Assembly (NCBI RefSeq): GCF_021531815.1
Contig: NZ_JADYUM010000006.1
Span: 1 to 64,000 of the forward strand
Direction: 5' to 3'
Source: Pseudoflavonifractor phocaeensis
GTDB taxonomy: Bacteria > Bacillota > Clostridia > Oscillospirales > Oscillospiraceae
Length of the DNA stretch: 64,000 nucleotides
The first letter of the stretch is position 1. Each line of letters begins with the position of its first letter. Below are positions 1 through 7,498 of the stretch, in pieces. The notes under the pieces are model-generated. The model was given only the letters and a program-made list of their open reading frames with translations, was not told the origin of the DNA and did no database searches. The position numbers and the translations under genes were made by a program.

Positions 1-131
1 AACCCACGCCTGAGCCGGAGCCCGAGCCCACCCCTGAGCCGGAACCGGAGCCCGCTCCGGACCCCCAGCCCGCCGGGGACGGTGAGGGCGAAGCCTCTGA
101 GCCCAGCGGGGCCGGGCCTTCCGCCGCCTGA
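1..131 (+). CDS. C-terminal end of a Pro/Glu-rich protein (partial)
   Basis: The reading frame is open from base 3 to a TGA at 129-131, and the start lies outside the window. The visible 42 residues are a low-complexity tail of alternating P-E-P and P-T-P units that ends in a Gly/Ser/Ala-rich stretch. Such tails are common at the end of surface-exposed or membrane-anchored proteins, but no domain is visible here, so the function cannot be named. The gene is 28 bases upstream of the next gene on the same strand. Confidence 0.6.
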   Translation, partial: PTPEPEPEPTPEPEPEPAPDPQPAGDGEGEASEPSGAGPSAA

Positions 132-159
132 GGCGATCCTATAGAAAGAGGTCACAAGC

Positions 160-837
160 ATGTTTCAAGGTTTTTCCCAGGGAGCCGTGGACTTTCTCTG
201 GGGCATTCGGTTCAACAATGAACGCAGCTGGTTTCTGGCCCACAAGGAGGAGTACCTGGAGCTGGTAGACGCCCCCCTGCGGGCGCTGGCCGCCCAGATG
301 AGCGGGGCCATGACCGAGGAGTTTCCCTCCCTGGGCCTGGAGCTGAAGGTGAGCCGCATCTACCGGGACGCCCGGCGGCTCTACGGCCGGGGGCCCTACA
401 AGGACCACATGTGGTTCAGCCTCCGCCGCCCCAGCGAGCAGGAGGGGGCCACCCCCGGCTTCTACTTTGAGATTGCCCCGGAATATTACAGCTACGGCAT
501 GGGCTGTTACGACCCCACCCCCCTCACCATGGCCAAGCTCCGCTCCCGCATCGACCGGGACCCCAAGCCCCTGGAAAAACTGGCACGGACACTGGAACGC
601 CAGGAGGAGTTCGTGCTGGAGGGCAAGGAGTACAAGCGGCCCAAGGGCGATCCCGGCCCCCTGCTGTACCCCTGGTACAACCGCCGCCAGATCGGCCTGT
701 CCAGCGATCACAACTGCGAGGGGCTCCTGTTCCAGCCGGAACTGGCCGGACAGATATTGAATGGGTTCCGCTTTCTGGTGCCCTACTACCAGTATCTGAA
801 GGACTTGGCTGGGGACCCTCCTCCGGAATCCATGTAA
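160..837 (+). CDS. DUF2461 family protein
   Basis: This 225-residue protein matches the DUF2461 (TIGR02453) family over its full length. It opens with the typical M-F-Q-G-F-S start, and has the Asn-Asn-x-x-x-W-F block near residue 20, an S-R-I-Y-R-D-x-R stretch near 65 and a Y-K-D-H segment near 80. The biochemical role of the family is unknown. The start is supported by a GAGGT ribosome site 8-10 bases upstream. A strong terminator follows directly, so the gene ends its transcription unit. There is no signal peptide or membrane segment, so it is probably cytoplasmic. Confidence 0.85.
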   Translation: MFQGFSQGAVDFLWGIRFNNERSWFLAHKEEYLELVDAPLRALAAQMSGAMTEEFPSLGLELKVSRIYRDARRLYGRGPYKDHMWFSLRRPSEQEGATPGFYFEIAPEYYSYGMGCYDPTPLTMAKLRSRIDRDPKPLEKLARTLERQEEFVLEGKEYKRPKGDPGPLLYPWYNRRQIGLSSDHNCEGLLFQPELAGQILNGFRFLVPYYQYLKDLAGDPPPESM

Positions 838-845
838 ATCAGGAA

Positions 846-883
846 GGCACACCCCCGGGCAGAGTCCGGGGGTGTGCCTTTGT
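846..883 (+). terminator. Rho-independent terminator after the DUF2461 gene
   Basis: A perfect 13-bp stem (846-858 with 866-878) with a 7-base loop is followed by a short T-rich tract. Confidence 0.85.
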
Positions 884-1405
884 TCAAAATCACCATATAT
901 CTATTTTTGTCGGGATAATTTTTCAAGAAATTTCTAGAAAATGCTTGACATTAGCGTACTGATGTGGTACATTATGGTCAGAAAGGATGAGTCCAATGTA
1001 CTAAGAAAAGCCCCAGCACCTGATGTCAAGCCCGACAGTCGAAAGCAGAAAGGCCCGAAAATCCACTTATTCAACAGCCAATCTTATACAGATGGAATTT
1101 GGCACAAAGTTACCTCTGAATGGAACCCGAGCAATCGCAAGGACTACCAGCATGAGGTTCAGAAATGGGCCATCTCCAGACAGGTCAAGTGCATGACTCA
1201 GGAAACGCGCATACCACACCCGGCAGACGAAGGACGGACAGCACCAACATCCAGTACCTCATGTATGGGGAGAGAACCGCAAGGACGGTCACAAGAGAAA
1301 TGGTTGAGTGAAAGATTCCGAAAACGTCGAGCAGGCAGATGTGGCGTGTGGCGAATTGAAAGAAAGTGAGGTAACCAAATTGATGTTAGATAACAAGAAC
1401 GAACA
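884..1405 (+). other. Low-GC stretch, probably decayed or non-coding
   Basis: The 520 bases between two terminators are clearly lower in GC than the neighbours. One frame (941-1369) is open for 142 codons, but its first ATGs lie inside the promoter and its product (rich in Lys, Arg and Ser) resembles nothing I recognise. It has no ribosome site at any usable start. I read it as a transcribed remnant or a non-coding transcript running from the promoter at 945 to the hairpin at 1406. Confidence 0.35.
945..973 (+). promoter_or_regulatory. Consensus sigma-A promoter with no clear gene
   Basis: TTGACA (945-950), a 17-base spacer and TACATT (968-973) form a near-consensus promoter. The spacer contains two GTAC tetramers flanking TGATGTG, which could be a small operator. 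An AAAGGATG ribosome-site-like sequence follows, but the ATG behind it opens a frame that stops after two codons. Confidence 0.5.
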
Positions 1406-1462
1406 GAAATGACCCTTGGCTGCAACGGATTACGAAACGGGCAGTCAAGGGTCATTTCTTTT
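1406..1462 (+). terminator. Long-stem terminator
   Basis: A perfect 13-bp stem (1406-1418 with 1446-1458) extends by five more pairs (1419-1423 with 1441-1445, one of them a G-T wobble) and is followed by TTTT. It closes the low-GC stretch. Confidence 0.8.
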
Positions 1463-1505
1463 GTCTCAACACCCTGGCACAGCATACATCACAGGTCCAG
1501 TACCG

Positions 1506-1526
1506 GCGCCCGGGGGGCGCTTTTTT
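1506..1526 (+). terminator. GC-rich hairpin with six T
   Basis: A 6-bp all-GC stem (1506-1511 with 1515-1520) is followed directly by TTTTTT. It is a second terminator only 45 bases after the previous one and insulates the next gene. Confidence 0.65.
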
Positions 1527-1573
1527 GCTGTCCGTTTCCGCGCCCCGGCGGTACGGGTATGGTGAGATTTCTC

Positions 1574-1602
1574 TTGTCTCCCGCTCCCCCTGGGAGTACA
1601 AT
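1574..1602 (+). promoter_or_regulatory. Promoter of the SseB-domain gene
   Basis: TTGTCT (1574-1579), a 17-base spacer and TACAAT (1597-1602). It places transcription start near 1610 and rules out the ATG at 1601, which overlaps the -10 box, as translation start. Confidence 0.6.
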
Positions 1603-1633
1603 GGAGACAATTACAAGACAGGAGGCCCCAACC

Positions 1634-2092
1634 ATGGAGGATATGAACAAGCCGGTCGCCAATCCGGAGCTGCTGGCGGCGGTGGAGCGGATGAACCGGG
1701 AAAACAGCCGGGAGAGCCGGGAGGCGGTCTTGGACCTGGTCATCACCACGGCCCGTTTTTTGGCTCCGGTGACCATCACCCCAGCCCCCCAGGAGCAGGT
1801 TAGCGGTCAAGCCGCCCTGGGCCAGGACACCCAGATCCAGTTTCAGCTGCTGGCCAACCAGGAGGGGCAGCCCTTCTTCCCCGCCTTCACCAGCTGGGAG
1901 GAGCTGCGCAAGCTGTGCGGACCCAAGAACCAGCAGACCCTGGTGCTCACCTTTGACGACTACTCCGCCATGGTGGTGCGGGACGTGCGGGCCGCCGGGT
2001 TCGTGGTGGACCCTTTCGGCGCCTCCCTGTCCTTCGACCGTGCCATGGTGGAGCACCTGGTGGAGCGGAAGCGGCAGATGACCGGCAACTGA
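1634..2092 (+). CDS. SseB N-terminal domain protein
   Basis: The 152-residue product has the SseB N-terminal domain pattern: a helical N-terminus, then the segment around residues 60-110 where F-P-A-F-T-S-W-E-E-L is followed by a beta-strand core, and a C-terminal stretch reading V-D-P-F-G. SseB-domain proteins are small cytoplasmic proteins, named for enhanced serine sensitivity in Escherichia coli, with unclear function. I chose the ATG at 1634 because an AGGAGG site lies 8 bases upstream; the longer in-frame extension overlaps the promoter. The gene stands alone between a terminator and a convergent terminator. Confidence 0.7.
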   Translation: MEDMNKPVANPELLAAVERMNRENSRESREAVLDLVITTARFLAPVTITPAPQEQVSGQAALGQDTQIQFQLLANQEGQPFFPAFTSWEELRKLCGPKNQQTLVLTFDDYSAMVVRDVRAAGFVVDPFGASLSFDRAMVEHLVERKRQMTGN

Positions 2093-2099
2093 TTTGCAA

Positions 2100-2140
2100 A
2101 AAGCCCGGCGCGGGAGTTCCAAACTCTTCGCCCGGGCTTT
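2100..2140. terminator. Bidirectional terminator between convergent genes
   Basis: An 11-bp stem with one bulge (2100-2110 with 2129-2140) has A-rich bases on its left and T-rich bases on its right, so it can serve both the SseB-domain gene and the BlaR-type gene. Confidence 0.7.
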
Positions 2141-2143
2141 TGT

Positions 2144-3514
2144 TTATGGCGTTTTGATTTCTCCTGTCCAGATACCCAGTTGGGTGTAGCCTCTCAGGTC
2201 CGGTTCGCCCATGGCCCTGATGGAACCGACAATGTACCTCGTCTCTCCGTAGAATACACAGTGGTACCACACCCCGTCCTCGTCCAGCACCACCAGCTGG
2301 TCCTCCGTCCGGTACCAGACCTCCTGGGGCAGCCAATCCGGCTGGCCCAGCTTCTCCCGCAGGTCCAGGAGCACCTGGGGGCCCTGGGCATAGTTCAGCC
2401 AATTGACCATTTCCATATGCTCCCGGTACTCCGTACCCTCCCAGCTGCCGCAGTAGAAGAACAGCACCATGACCACCGCCAGCAGAAAAGACAGGGCCTC
2501 CGTCCACTCCTTCCGGGGCTTCCACCCGGCCACCCGCCGCACCCGCAGGGCGGCGTCGCACTCCCCGAAGGAGGTGAGCGCCCCCCACATGGGCTTCCCA
2601 GCCCCCAAGTCCACCAGGGTGCGGGCATATTCCCGGCGGTCCTTCGCGTTCAGTTGTTCCATCACCGCCTCGTCGCAGGCCAGTTCCATATCACGGCAGG
2701 TGAGGCGGTAAGCGATCCATAAAATGGGGTTCCACCAATAGAAGTACATGGCTGTGCTGATCACACTTTTCTGCCAGGGATGGTGCAGCCGCAGGTGCTC
2801 CAGCTCATGGCGCATCACCAGCTCCATCCGCTCCCCGGGCAGGTCGTCCTGGAGGCAGATGACGAAGCGCACCCCGTCCCCGAAGCCCTCCTCGTTGCCG
2901 AGGCGCACGAAGCTGGTGGGCAGGCCCTTGCACAGTCGGACCACCGTGTTGTCCCGGTCCACCCCGTATTTGGCCCGCTGCTCCCCGTCCATCTTCACGC
3001 CCTGAAGCCCGATCCGTTTCAGCCGTCTGGTCTGGCGGCTGTCCCACAGAAGCAGGCCGATCAGGGTACCCAGCCACACCAGCGCCACCGCTCCCTGGAA
3101 GACGGCACTGATGTGGACGGGGAACTCCGCCCCGCCGGGGAGGGCCACCGTATAGTCCCCAGGTTTCCAGACATCCGGCAAAAAAGCGGGGAGCGTGCCG
3201 TTGGAGCCTCTCTCGGTCCGCGGGATCACCAGTGCGCGGAAGGAGACGGGAAGCAGGCTTATCTTTCCGATCAACCGGTAGATTTGGGTCAGGAAGCAGG
3301 TATACCACCCCACGAACCAGATCCACACCCGCTGTCGGGGCGGCAGGAGCCGGTTGGTCACAGGGCGCAGCAGGATGAGCGCCCCGAAGGTCATGCCCAT
3401 CATTAGACCGACATTGAAGAACTGGACAGCCGTCCCACTCAAAGCCGCCACCCAGAAGCTCTCCGCCAGTCTGGCTTCCAGGGCGGCGGCCACGTTATGA
3501 AGCCATGTCCCCAC
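2144..3514 (-). CDS. BlaR1/MecR1-type M56 metallopeptidase
   Basis: The 456-residue membrane protein has N-terminal membrane segments (about 21-50 and 62-78), another at 138-157, and a cytoplasmic zinc protease domain with H-E-L-E-H at 236-240 and E-L-A-C-D-E at 277-282, the M56 signature. A last membrane segment lies near 340-356 and is followed by a roughly 100-residue external domain. That domain is too short for the beta-lactam-binding sensor of true BlaR1 and lacks S-x-x-K, so the signal is unknown. In this family, protease activation cleaves the partner repressor. It starts at a GTG 3 bases after the repressor gene, with a GAGGGG site, so the two are co-transcribed. Confidence 0.85.
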   Translation of the reverse strand: MGTWLHNVAAALEARLAESFWVAALSGTAVQFFNVGLMMGMTFGALILLRPVTNRLLPPRQRVWIWFVGWYTCFLTQIYRLIGKISLLPVSFRALVIPRTERGSNGTLPAFLPDVWKPGDYTVALPGGAEFPVHISAVFQGAVALVWLGTLIGLLLWDSRQTRRLKRIGLQGVKMDGEQRAKYGVDRDNTVVRLCKGLPTSFVRLGNEEGFGDGVRFVICLQDDLPGERMELVMRHELEHLRLHHPWQKSVISTAMYFYWWNPILWIAYRLTCRDMELACDEAVMEQLNAKDRREYARTLVDLGAGKPMWGALTSFGECDAALRVRRVAGWKPRKEWTEALSFLLAVVMVLFFYCGSWEGTEYREHMEMVNWLNYAQGPQVLLDLREKLGQPDWLPQEVWYRTEDQLVVLDEDGVWYHCVFYGETRYIVGSIRAMGEPDLRGYTQLGIWTGEIKTP

Positions 3515-3517
3515 AGC

Positions 3518-3871
3518 TTACCCCTCCCCCATCTTCTCGTCGATGAGCCGTTTCAGCTCCAGCGCCTCCTGTTCCGTCAGCTTCCGCCCGCCCAGAAAGG
3601 CGGTCATAAAGGGGGACAGGCCCCCGGCCCACCGCTCCAGCTCCCGGCTCTGGTCCCGGATGGCCTGCTCCCGGGTGAGGATGGGGGTGACGGTGGCCTC
3701 CTCGTGGCGCACCGCCCCCTTGTGCTTCAGCTTGCGCAGGACGGTATAGGTGGTGCTCTTGTTCCAGCCCAGCTTCTCCCGGCACAGGGCCACCAGGCGG
3801 GTGGAGTTCACCGCTCCGCTGTCCCACAGCACCTCCATCAGCTTGTATTCGCCTTCAAACAATTTATCCAT
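3518..3871 (-). CDS. BlaI/MecI/CopY-family transcriptional repressor
   Basis: The 117-residue winged-helix protein carries the BlaI pattern: L-M-E-V-L-W near residue 12, then the recognition-helix region W-N-K-S-T-T-Y-T-V-L-R-K-L, then a basic wing and a C-terminal dimerisation helix. Family members bind paired operators as dimers and are cut by the neighbouring M56 protease. I start at the ATG at 3871; a GTG one codon upstream is equally possible because GGAGG lies 6 bases before the GTG and 9 before the ATG. Two inverted repeats lie directly upstream and are its likely target, giving autoregulation. Confidence 0.85.
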   Translation of the reverse strand: MDKLFEGEYKLMEVLWDSGAVNSTRLVALCREKLGWNKSTTYTVLRKLKHKGAVRHEEATVTPILTREQAIRDQSRELERWAGGLSPFMTAFLGGRKLTEQEALELKRLIDEKMGEG

Positions 3872-3979
3872 CACTTCTGTCCTCCTTCACTCCAGCCTGT
3901 CCCGGCCCCGCAGGCCGGGGAGATTTTCCGTGGAACCAGAGGTTCCCCAAGCCCTCCATGGCCGTCTCCTCTTTCGGAA

Positions 3980-4039
3980 GTTTATTGCGATAAACCTTTC
4001 ACTTGAGGCAAGTTTATCAAAATAAACCTTTTTTGTCAA
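3980..4039 (-). promoter_or_regulatory. Promoter and twin operator dyads for the BlaI/BlaR-type pair
   Basis: On the minus strand TTGACA (4039-4034), a 17-base spacer and TAAACT (4016-4011) form the promoter. Two identical dyads GTTTAT-N4-ATAAAC lie at 4012-4027, covering the spacer and touching the -10 box, and at 3980-3995, just downstream. Their centres are 32 bases apart, about three helix turns, which suits cooperative repressor binding. The half-site differs from the TACA/TGTA of classical BlaI boxes. Confidence 0.7.
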
Positions 4040-4068
4040 TGGGAGGTACTTTCCCCGGCAAAAAATGT

Positions 4069-4109
4069 TTGACATTTTGGTTAGTTTATGCTAACCTATG
4101 TTTGGTTAG
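4069..4109 (+). promoter_or_regulatory. Promoter with a GGTTAG/CTAACC dyad
   Basis: TTGACA (4069-4074) followed after 17 bases by TAACCT (4092-4097) forms a plausible promoter. The spacer and -10 are overlaid by an inverted repeat GGTTAG-N6-CTAACC (4079-4096), and a third GGTTAG copy lies at 4104-4109. The half-sites resemble those of DtxR/IdeR-type metal regulators, although the 6-base spacing is not the classical one. Confidence 0.5.
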
Positions 4110-4251
4110 AGAAAGACGTCCTCCCTCCTCACACCTCCCTACTTTCTTCCACAAACAAGCATGTACGATCTCTGACCACCAGAAACGCCCGGCGGGTGCA
4201 GGCATCTCCCCCGGGCAGGCCCTGTCCGTGCCGTATACACGCGGACAGGGC
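4104..4251 (+). ncRNA. Candidate small RNA between a regulated promoter and a terminator
   Basis: From the expected start point near 4104 to the terminator at 4219-4251 there is no open frame with a ribosome site. Promoter, dyad and terminator are all good, so a transcript of about 150 bases is predicted. It could be a metal-responsive small RNA or the leftover leader of a lost gene. Confidence 0.4.
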
Positions 4252-4266
4252 TTTATTTTGTCTTTT
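4219..4266 (+). terminator. Rho-independent terminator ahead of the LysR gene
   Basis: A perfect 10-bp stem (4219-4228 with 4242-4251) is followed by a T-rich run. Confidence 0.85.
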
Positions 4267-4280
4267 CTCCTTCGGTGATC

Positions 4281-4291
4281 TGTGCTATAAT
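4281..4291 (+). promoter_or_regulatory. Extended -10 promoter of the LysR gene
   Basis: TGTGCTATAAT is an extended -10 element with a consensus TATAAT at 4286-4291. No good -35 box is present, which is usual for this class. Confidence 0.5.
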
Positions 4292-4329
4292 CTGAAACAT
4301 AAGCATTTTGTTATAAGGAGCGGCGTCCC

Positions 4330-5265
4330 ATGTTCGTGAAAAATCCGGAATATTTCCTGACCATCGTGAAGGAACACAGCATCTCCAAGGCGGCGGAGCG
4401 TCTCTACCTGTCCCAGCCCTATTTGAGCCAATATCTGGCCAAGCTGGAAAACAGTCTGGGCGTTATCCTCCTGGACCGCTCCCACACGCCTCTGAAGCTG
4501 ACCCCGGCCGGGGAGGTATTTTACGCCTATCTGGAGCGGCAGAGCTATCTGGACCGGCAGCTGGTCAGCGACCTGCGGGACCTTCAGGACAAGAAGCGCC
4601 CCACCCTCCACATCGGGGTGTCCCCCTGGCGCGGGTCCACCCTGCTGCCCGACGTGCTCCCCGCCTTTACCCAGCACTATCCCAACGTCCAGGTAGTCCT
4701 CCATGAGGCTCCCGTCCCGGAGCTGGCCCAGCTGGCTGAGGGCAACGTCACCGACTTCTGCATCATGCACATCCCCGGCGACCTGACGGAGCTTACTTAC
4801 GAACTGGTCATGCGGGAGCACATCTTCCTCATCGGCCACCGGGACCACCCCCTGCTGCGTGGGCTGGACAGCACCTACGATGACCCCAAAAATTTCCGGG
4901 ACCTGCGGCTGCTGGAGCATGAACGGATCATCATGCTGCCCAGCGACTGGCGGCTGTCCAAGCTGCTCCACAACACCTTCGCCGTCCTCAACGTGGAGCC
5001 CCAGAACATCCTGGTCACCACCAACAACACCACCGCCATCAACCTGGCGGCGGAGAACATGGGCTTCGCCTTCCTCCAGGAGAGCGGCATCGCCCGCACG
5101 CCTTACCTGGACCGGCTGGCCTGCTTCACCATCGGGGAGCCGCCCCTCACCTGCCCCATGGCGGTGGTCTATAAGAAAAACGGCTTCCTCTCCCCCGCCG
5201 CCCGGACTTTTATCGACTTGACCAAGGAGTATTACAGCCGCTTCGACCGCCCCAACCTGTCCTGA
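4330..5265 (+). CDS. LysR-family transcriptional regulator
   Basis: The 311-residue protein has an N-terminal winged helix (residues about 5-65; S-I-S-K-A-A-E-R-L-Y-L-S-Q-P-Y-L-S-Q is the helix-turn-helix) and a periplasmic-binding-like effector domain from about 90 onward. LysR proteins act as tetramers and often control a neighbouring divergent gene, but no divergent partner is obvious here, so its target and effector are unknown. The start is supported by AAGGAG 9 bases upstream. A bidirectional terminator separates it from the convergent ACT-PaaK operon. Confidence 0.9.
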   Translation: MFVKNPEYFLTIVKEHSISKAAERLYLSQPYLSQYLAKLENSLGVILLDRSHTPLKLTPAGEVFYAYLERQSYLDRQLVSDLRDLQDKKRPTLHIGVSPWRGSTLLPDVLPAFTQHYPNVQVVLHEAPVPELAQLAEGNVTDFCIMHIPGDLTELTYELVMREHIFLIGHRDHPLLRGLDSTYDDPKNFRDLRLLEHERIIMLPSDWRLSKLLHNTFAVLNVEPQNILVTTNNTTAINLAAENMGFAFLQESGIARTPYLDRLACFTIGEPPLTCPMAVVYKKNGFLSPAARTFIDLTKEYYSRFDRPNLS

Positions 5266-5290
5266 CGGCGCTTCTTCCCGCCCAACATGA

Positions 5291-5323
5291 AAAAACCGGC
5301 CGCCCAGTGGGCGGCCGGTTTTT
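5291..5323. terminator. Bidirectional terminator
   Basis: A perfect 15-bp stem (5291-5305 with 5309-5323) ends in five A on the left and five T on the right. It serves both the LysR gene and the minus-strand operon that ends with the ACT gene. Confidence 0.9.
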
Positions 5324-5340
5324 CAGGTTTTACAGGAAAC

Positions 5341-5775
5341 TTACAGGGCCTCGATCTCTTCCTGCTCCACCACCCGGATGCCTTCGGCAGCCAGGGCGGC
5401 GGTGGCGGCGTTTTCATTGGCCACCCGGAAGATCATGTAGGCGTGGTCCACATCCTGTCCGCCCAGGAAGGCGTACATGTATTCCACATTCACCCGGGCG
5501 TCTGTGAGGACCTGGAGGACCTTGTTCAGGCCGCCGGGAGTATCGGGGATGGCCACTCCCACCACGGGGGTGACAGAGTGGATATAGCCGGCGTCCTTCA
5601 GGACAGTGGTGGCGTCATAGACATTGTTCACGATGATGCGGACGATGCCGAAGTCCTTGGTCTCCGCCAGGGACAGGGCCCGCATATCCACATTGTTCCG
5701 GGCCAGTACCCCGGTCATGCCGTAAAGGGCGCCGGGCTTGTTCTCCAGAAAGACAGAGATCTGCTTGATGCTCAT
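5341..5775 (-). CDS. Tandem ACT-domain protein
   Basis: The 144-residue protein consists of two ACT modules: residues about 4-68, starting I-S-V-F-L-E-N-K-P-G-A-L, and about 70-140. ACT domains bind amino acids and regulate enzymes. Stand-alone tandem-ACT genes are typically found next to phenylacetate-CoA ligase, as here, where it is the last gene of the yerC-iorAB-fluC-paaK operon. I infer that it senses an aromatic amino acid and modulates the ligase or ferredoxin oxidoreductase. Its ribosome site is GAGGAGG with a 7-8 base spacing. Confidence 0.85.
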   Translation of the reverse strand: MSIKQISVFLENKPGALYGMTGVLARNNVDMRALSLAETKDFGIVRIIVNNVYDATTVLKDAGYIHSVTPVVGVAIPDTPGGLNKVLQVLTDARVNVEYMYAFLGGQDVDHAYMIFRVANENAATAALAAEGIRVVEQEEIEAL

Positions 5776-5794
5776 GCTCTTACCCTCCTCAAAC

Positions 5795-7096
5795 TCAAAT
5801 CTTACGCTTGTCGATGACGCGGACAGCCTTGCCCTCGCTGCGGACGATGGACTTGGGAGCCACCAGGGTGACCTTGGCGGTCAGGCCCAGCATGGAGCGC
5901 AGCCCGTCCACCAGCTCCTTCTGGCGGCGGTTGATCTCGCCCAGATTGTCAGTGAACATCTCAGGAGTCATCTCCACCTGGACGTCCAGGGTGTCGGTGT
6001 TCTTCACCCGGTCCACAATGATCTGGTAGTTGGCGGAATAGCCGTGGTTCAGCAGGACGGTCTCGATCTGGGACGGGAACACGTTGACGCCGCGGATGAT
6101 GAGCATGTCGTCGGAACGGCCCATGGGCTTGCACATCTTCACGTGGGTACGGCCGCAGGCGCAGGGGGTGTAGTCCAGCATGCAGATGTCGCGGGTGCGG
6201 TAGCGCAGCAGGGGGAAGGCCTCCTTGGTGATGGAGGTGAAGACCAGCTCGCCCTTGGAGCCGGCGGGCAGCACCTCGCCGGTGTCGGGGTCGATGATCT
6301 CGGCGATGAAGTGGTCCTCATTGATGTGCATGCCGGTCTGCTGGGAGCACTCGAAGGATACGCCGGGGCCGGACAGCTCGGTGAGGCCGTAGATGTCGTA
6401 GGCCTTGATGCCCAGGGTCTCCTGGATGCTCTGGCGCATCTCCTCGGACCAGGCCTCAGCACCGAAGATACCCGCCTTCAGGGGGATCTGGTCGGGGGTC
6501 AGACCCATCTCCTTCATGGTCTCGCCGATGTAGGCGGCATAGGAGGGGGTGCAGCACAGGATGGTGGCATTCAGGTCACGGATGAACATGATCTGCCGCT
6601 CGGTGTTGCCGGAGGAGGTGGGGATGGTCAGGCAGCCCACCTTGTGGGAGCCGCCGTTGAGGCCGGGGCCGCCGGTGAACAGGCCGTAGCCGTAGGACAC
6701 CTGGCACACGTCCTCGTCGGTGCCGCCGGCGGCCACGATGGCCCGGGCGCAGCAGTCCTCCCACAGGTCGATGTCGTGGTGGGTGTAGAAGGCCACCACA
6801 CGCTTGCCGGTAGTGCCGGAGGTGGACTGGATGCGGACGCAGTCCTTCAGGGGCTTGGCCAGCAGGCCGTAGGGATAGGCCTCACGCAGGTCGGCCTTGG
6901 TGGTGAAGGGCAGCTTGTGCAGGTCGGCCACGCCCTTGATGTCGTCGGGAGTCAGGCCCAGCTTCTCCATCTTCTTGCGGTAGTGGGGCACGTTGTCCCA
7001 GACGTGGCGCACCTGCTTGACCAGGCGCTCGTCCTGCCAGGCTCGGATCTGCTCCCGGGACGCGCATTCGATCTCGGGCTGATAATATCTTTCCAT
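5795..7096 (-). CDS. paaK: Phenylacetate--CoA ligase
   Basis: The 433-residue enzyme activates phenylacetate, or a related aryl acetate, with ATP to the CoA thioester via an acyl-adenylate. The AMP-binding loop S-T-S-G-T-T-G-K is at 91-98, the Y-G-L-T-E motif is near the centre and R-G-V-N-V-F-P-S-Q introduces the C-terminal domain, all typical of PaaK rather than long-chain ligases. A Cys-x-Cys-Gly motif (C-A-C-G-R) follows the core. I chose the ATG at 7096 because AAAGGA abuts the upstream ATG at 7105 with no spacing. With IorAB it can interconvert aryl acetates and aryl pyruvates. Confidence 0.9.
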   Translation of the reverse strand: MERYYQPEIECASREQIRAWQDERLVKQVRHVWDNVPHYRKKMEKLGLTPDDIKGVADLHKLPFTTKADLREAYPYGLLAKPLKDCVRIQSTSGTTGKRVVAFYTHHDIDLWEDCCARAIVAAGGTDEDVCQVSYGYGLFTGGPGLNGGSHKVGCLTIPTSSGNTERQIMFIRDLNATILCCTPSYAAYIGETMKEMGLTPDQIPLKAGIFGAEAWSEEMRQSIQETLGIKAYDIYGLTELSGPGVSFECSQQTGMHINEDHFIAEIIDPDTGEVLPAGSKGELVFTSITKEAFPLLRYRTRDICMLDYTPCACGRTHVKMCKPMGRSDDMLIIRGVNVFPSQIETVLLNHGYSANYQIIVDRVKNTDTLDVQVEMTPEMFTDNLGEINRRQKELVDGLRSMLGLTAKVTLVAPKSIVRSEGKAVRVIDKRKI

Positions 7097-7124
7097 GGGG
7101 ATCATTCCTTTCACTCCCGCTCAC

Positions 7125-7496
7125 TCACACGCGGGAAATAATTTGACTCATTTTCAGGCCGAGCGCCACGCCCAACAGGCACAGAACCGCGCTCAGCAGC
7201 ATGTAGGCGCCGCCCAGCAGGAGGCGTCCCCGCTGAAGCAGCCCCAGGCTCTCCAGCGAGAAGGTGGAAAAAGTGGTGAAGCCGCCGCACACGCCGGTTT
7301 TCCAAAACAGGGTCCAGCCGCCGGAGAGCCGCCCCCTTCCCGCCAGGCCTGCCACCAGGCCGATCAGGACCGCGCCCAGCAGGTTGGTGGCCAGGGTCAG
7401 GATGGGGAACTCCCCCTTGACAGGCAGCAGGCTGATCCCGTAGCGGCCCATGGCGCCCAGGGCTCCGCCCAGTCCCACCCAGAGAAGCTCCATCAT
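7125..7496 (-). CDS. crcB: Fluoride channel FluC/CrcB
   Basis: The 123-residue, four-helix membrane protein has the FluC hallmark G-G-F-T-T-F-S-T-F-S at 71-80 and the pore Asn in T-N-L-L-G at 37-41. FluC forms an antiparallel dimer that exports fluoride passively. It starts 2 bases after the iorB stop, so it is translated from the same mRNA as the aromatic-acid genes, an odd context. There is no fluoride riboswitch in front of it and the ribosome site is weak, suggesting low, coupled translation. An alternative start is the second of two adjacent ATGs. Confidence 0.92.
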   Translation of the reverse strand: MMELLWVGLGGALGAMGRYGISLLPVKGEFPILTLATNLLGAVLIGLVAGLAGRGRLSGGWTLFWKTGVCGGFTTFSTFSLESLGLLQRGRLLLGGAYMLLSAVLCLLGVALGLKMSQIISRV

Positions 7497-7498
7497 GC

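Noticed and set aside
1-60. Repeat array at the window start
   Set aside because: It is coding repetition of Pro-Glu codons, not a separate repeat element.
4088-4339. An 83-codon frame in the candidate small RNA
   Set aside because: It starts inside the operator, has no ribosome site and runs through the terminator.
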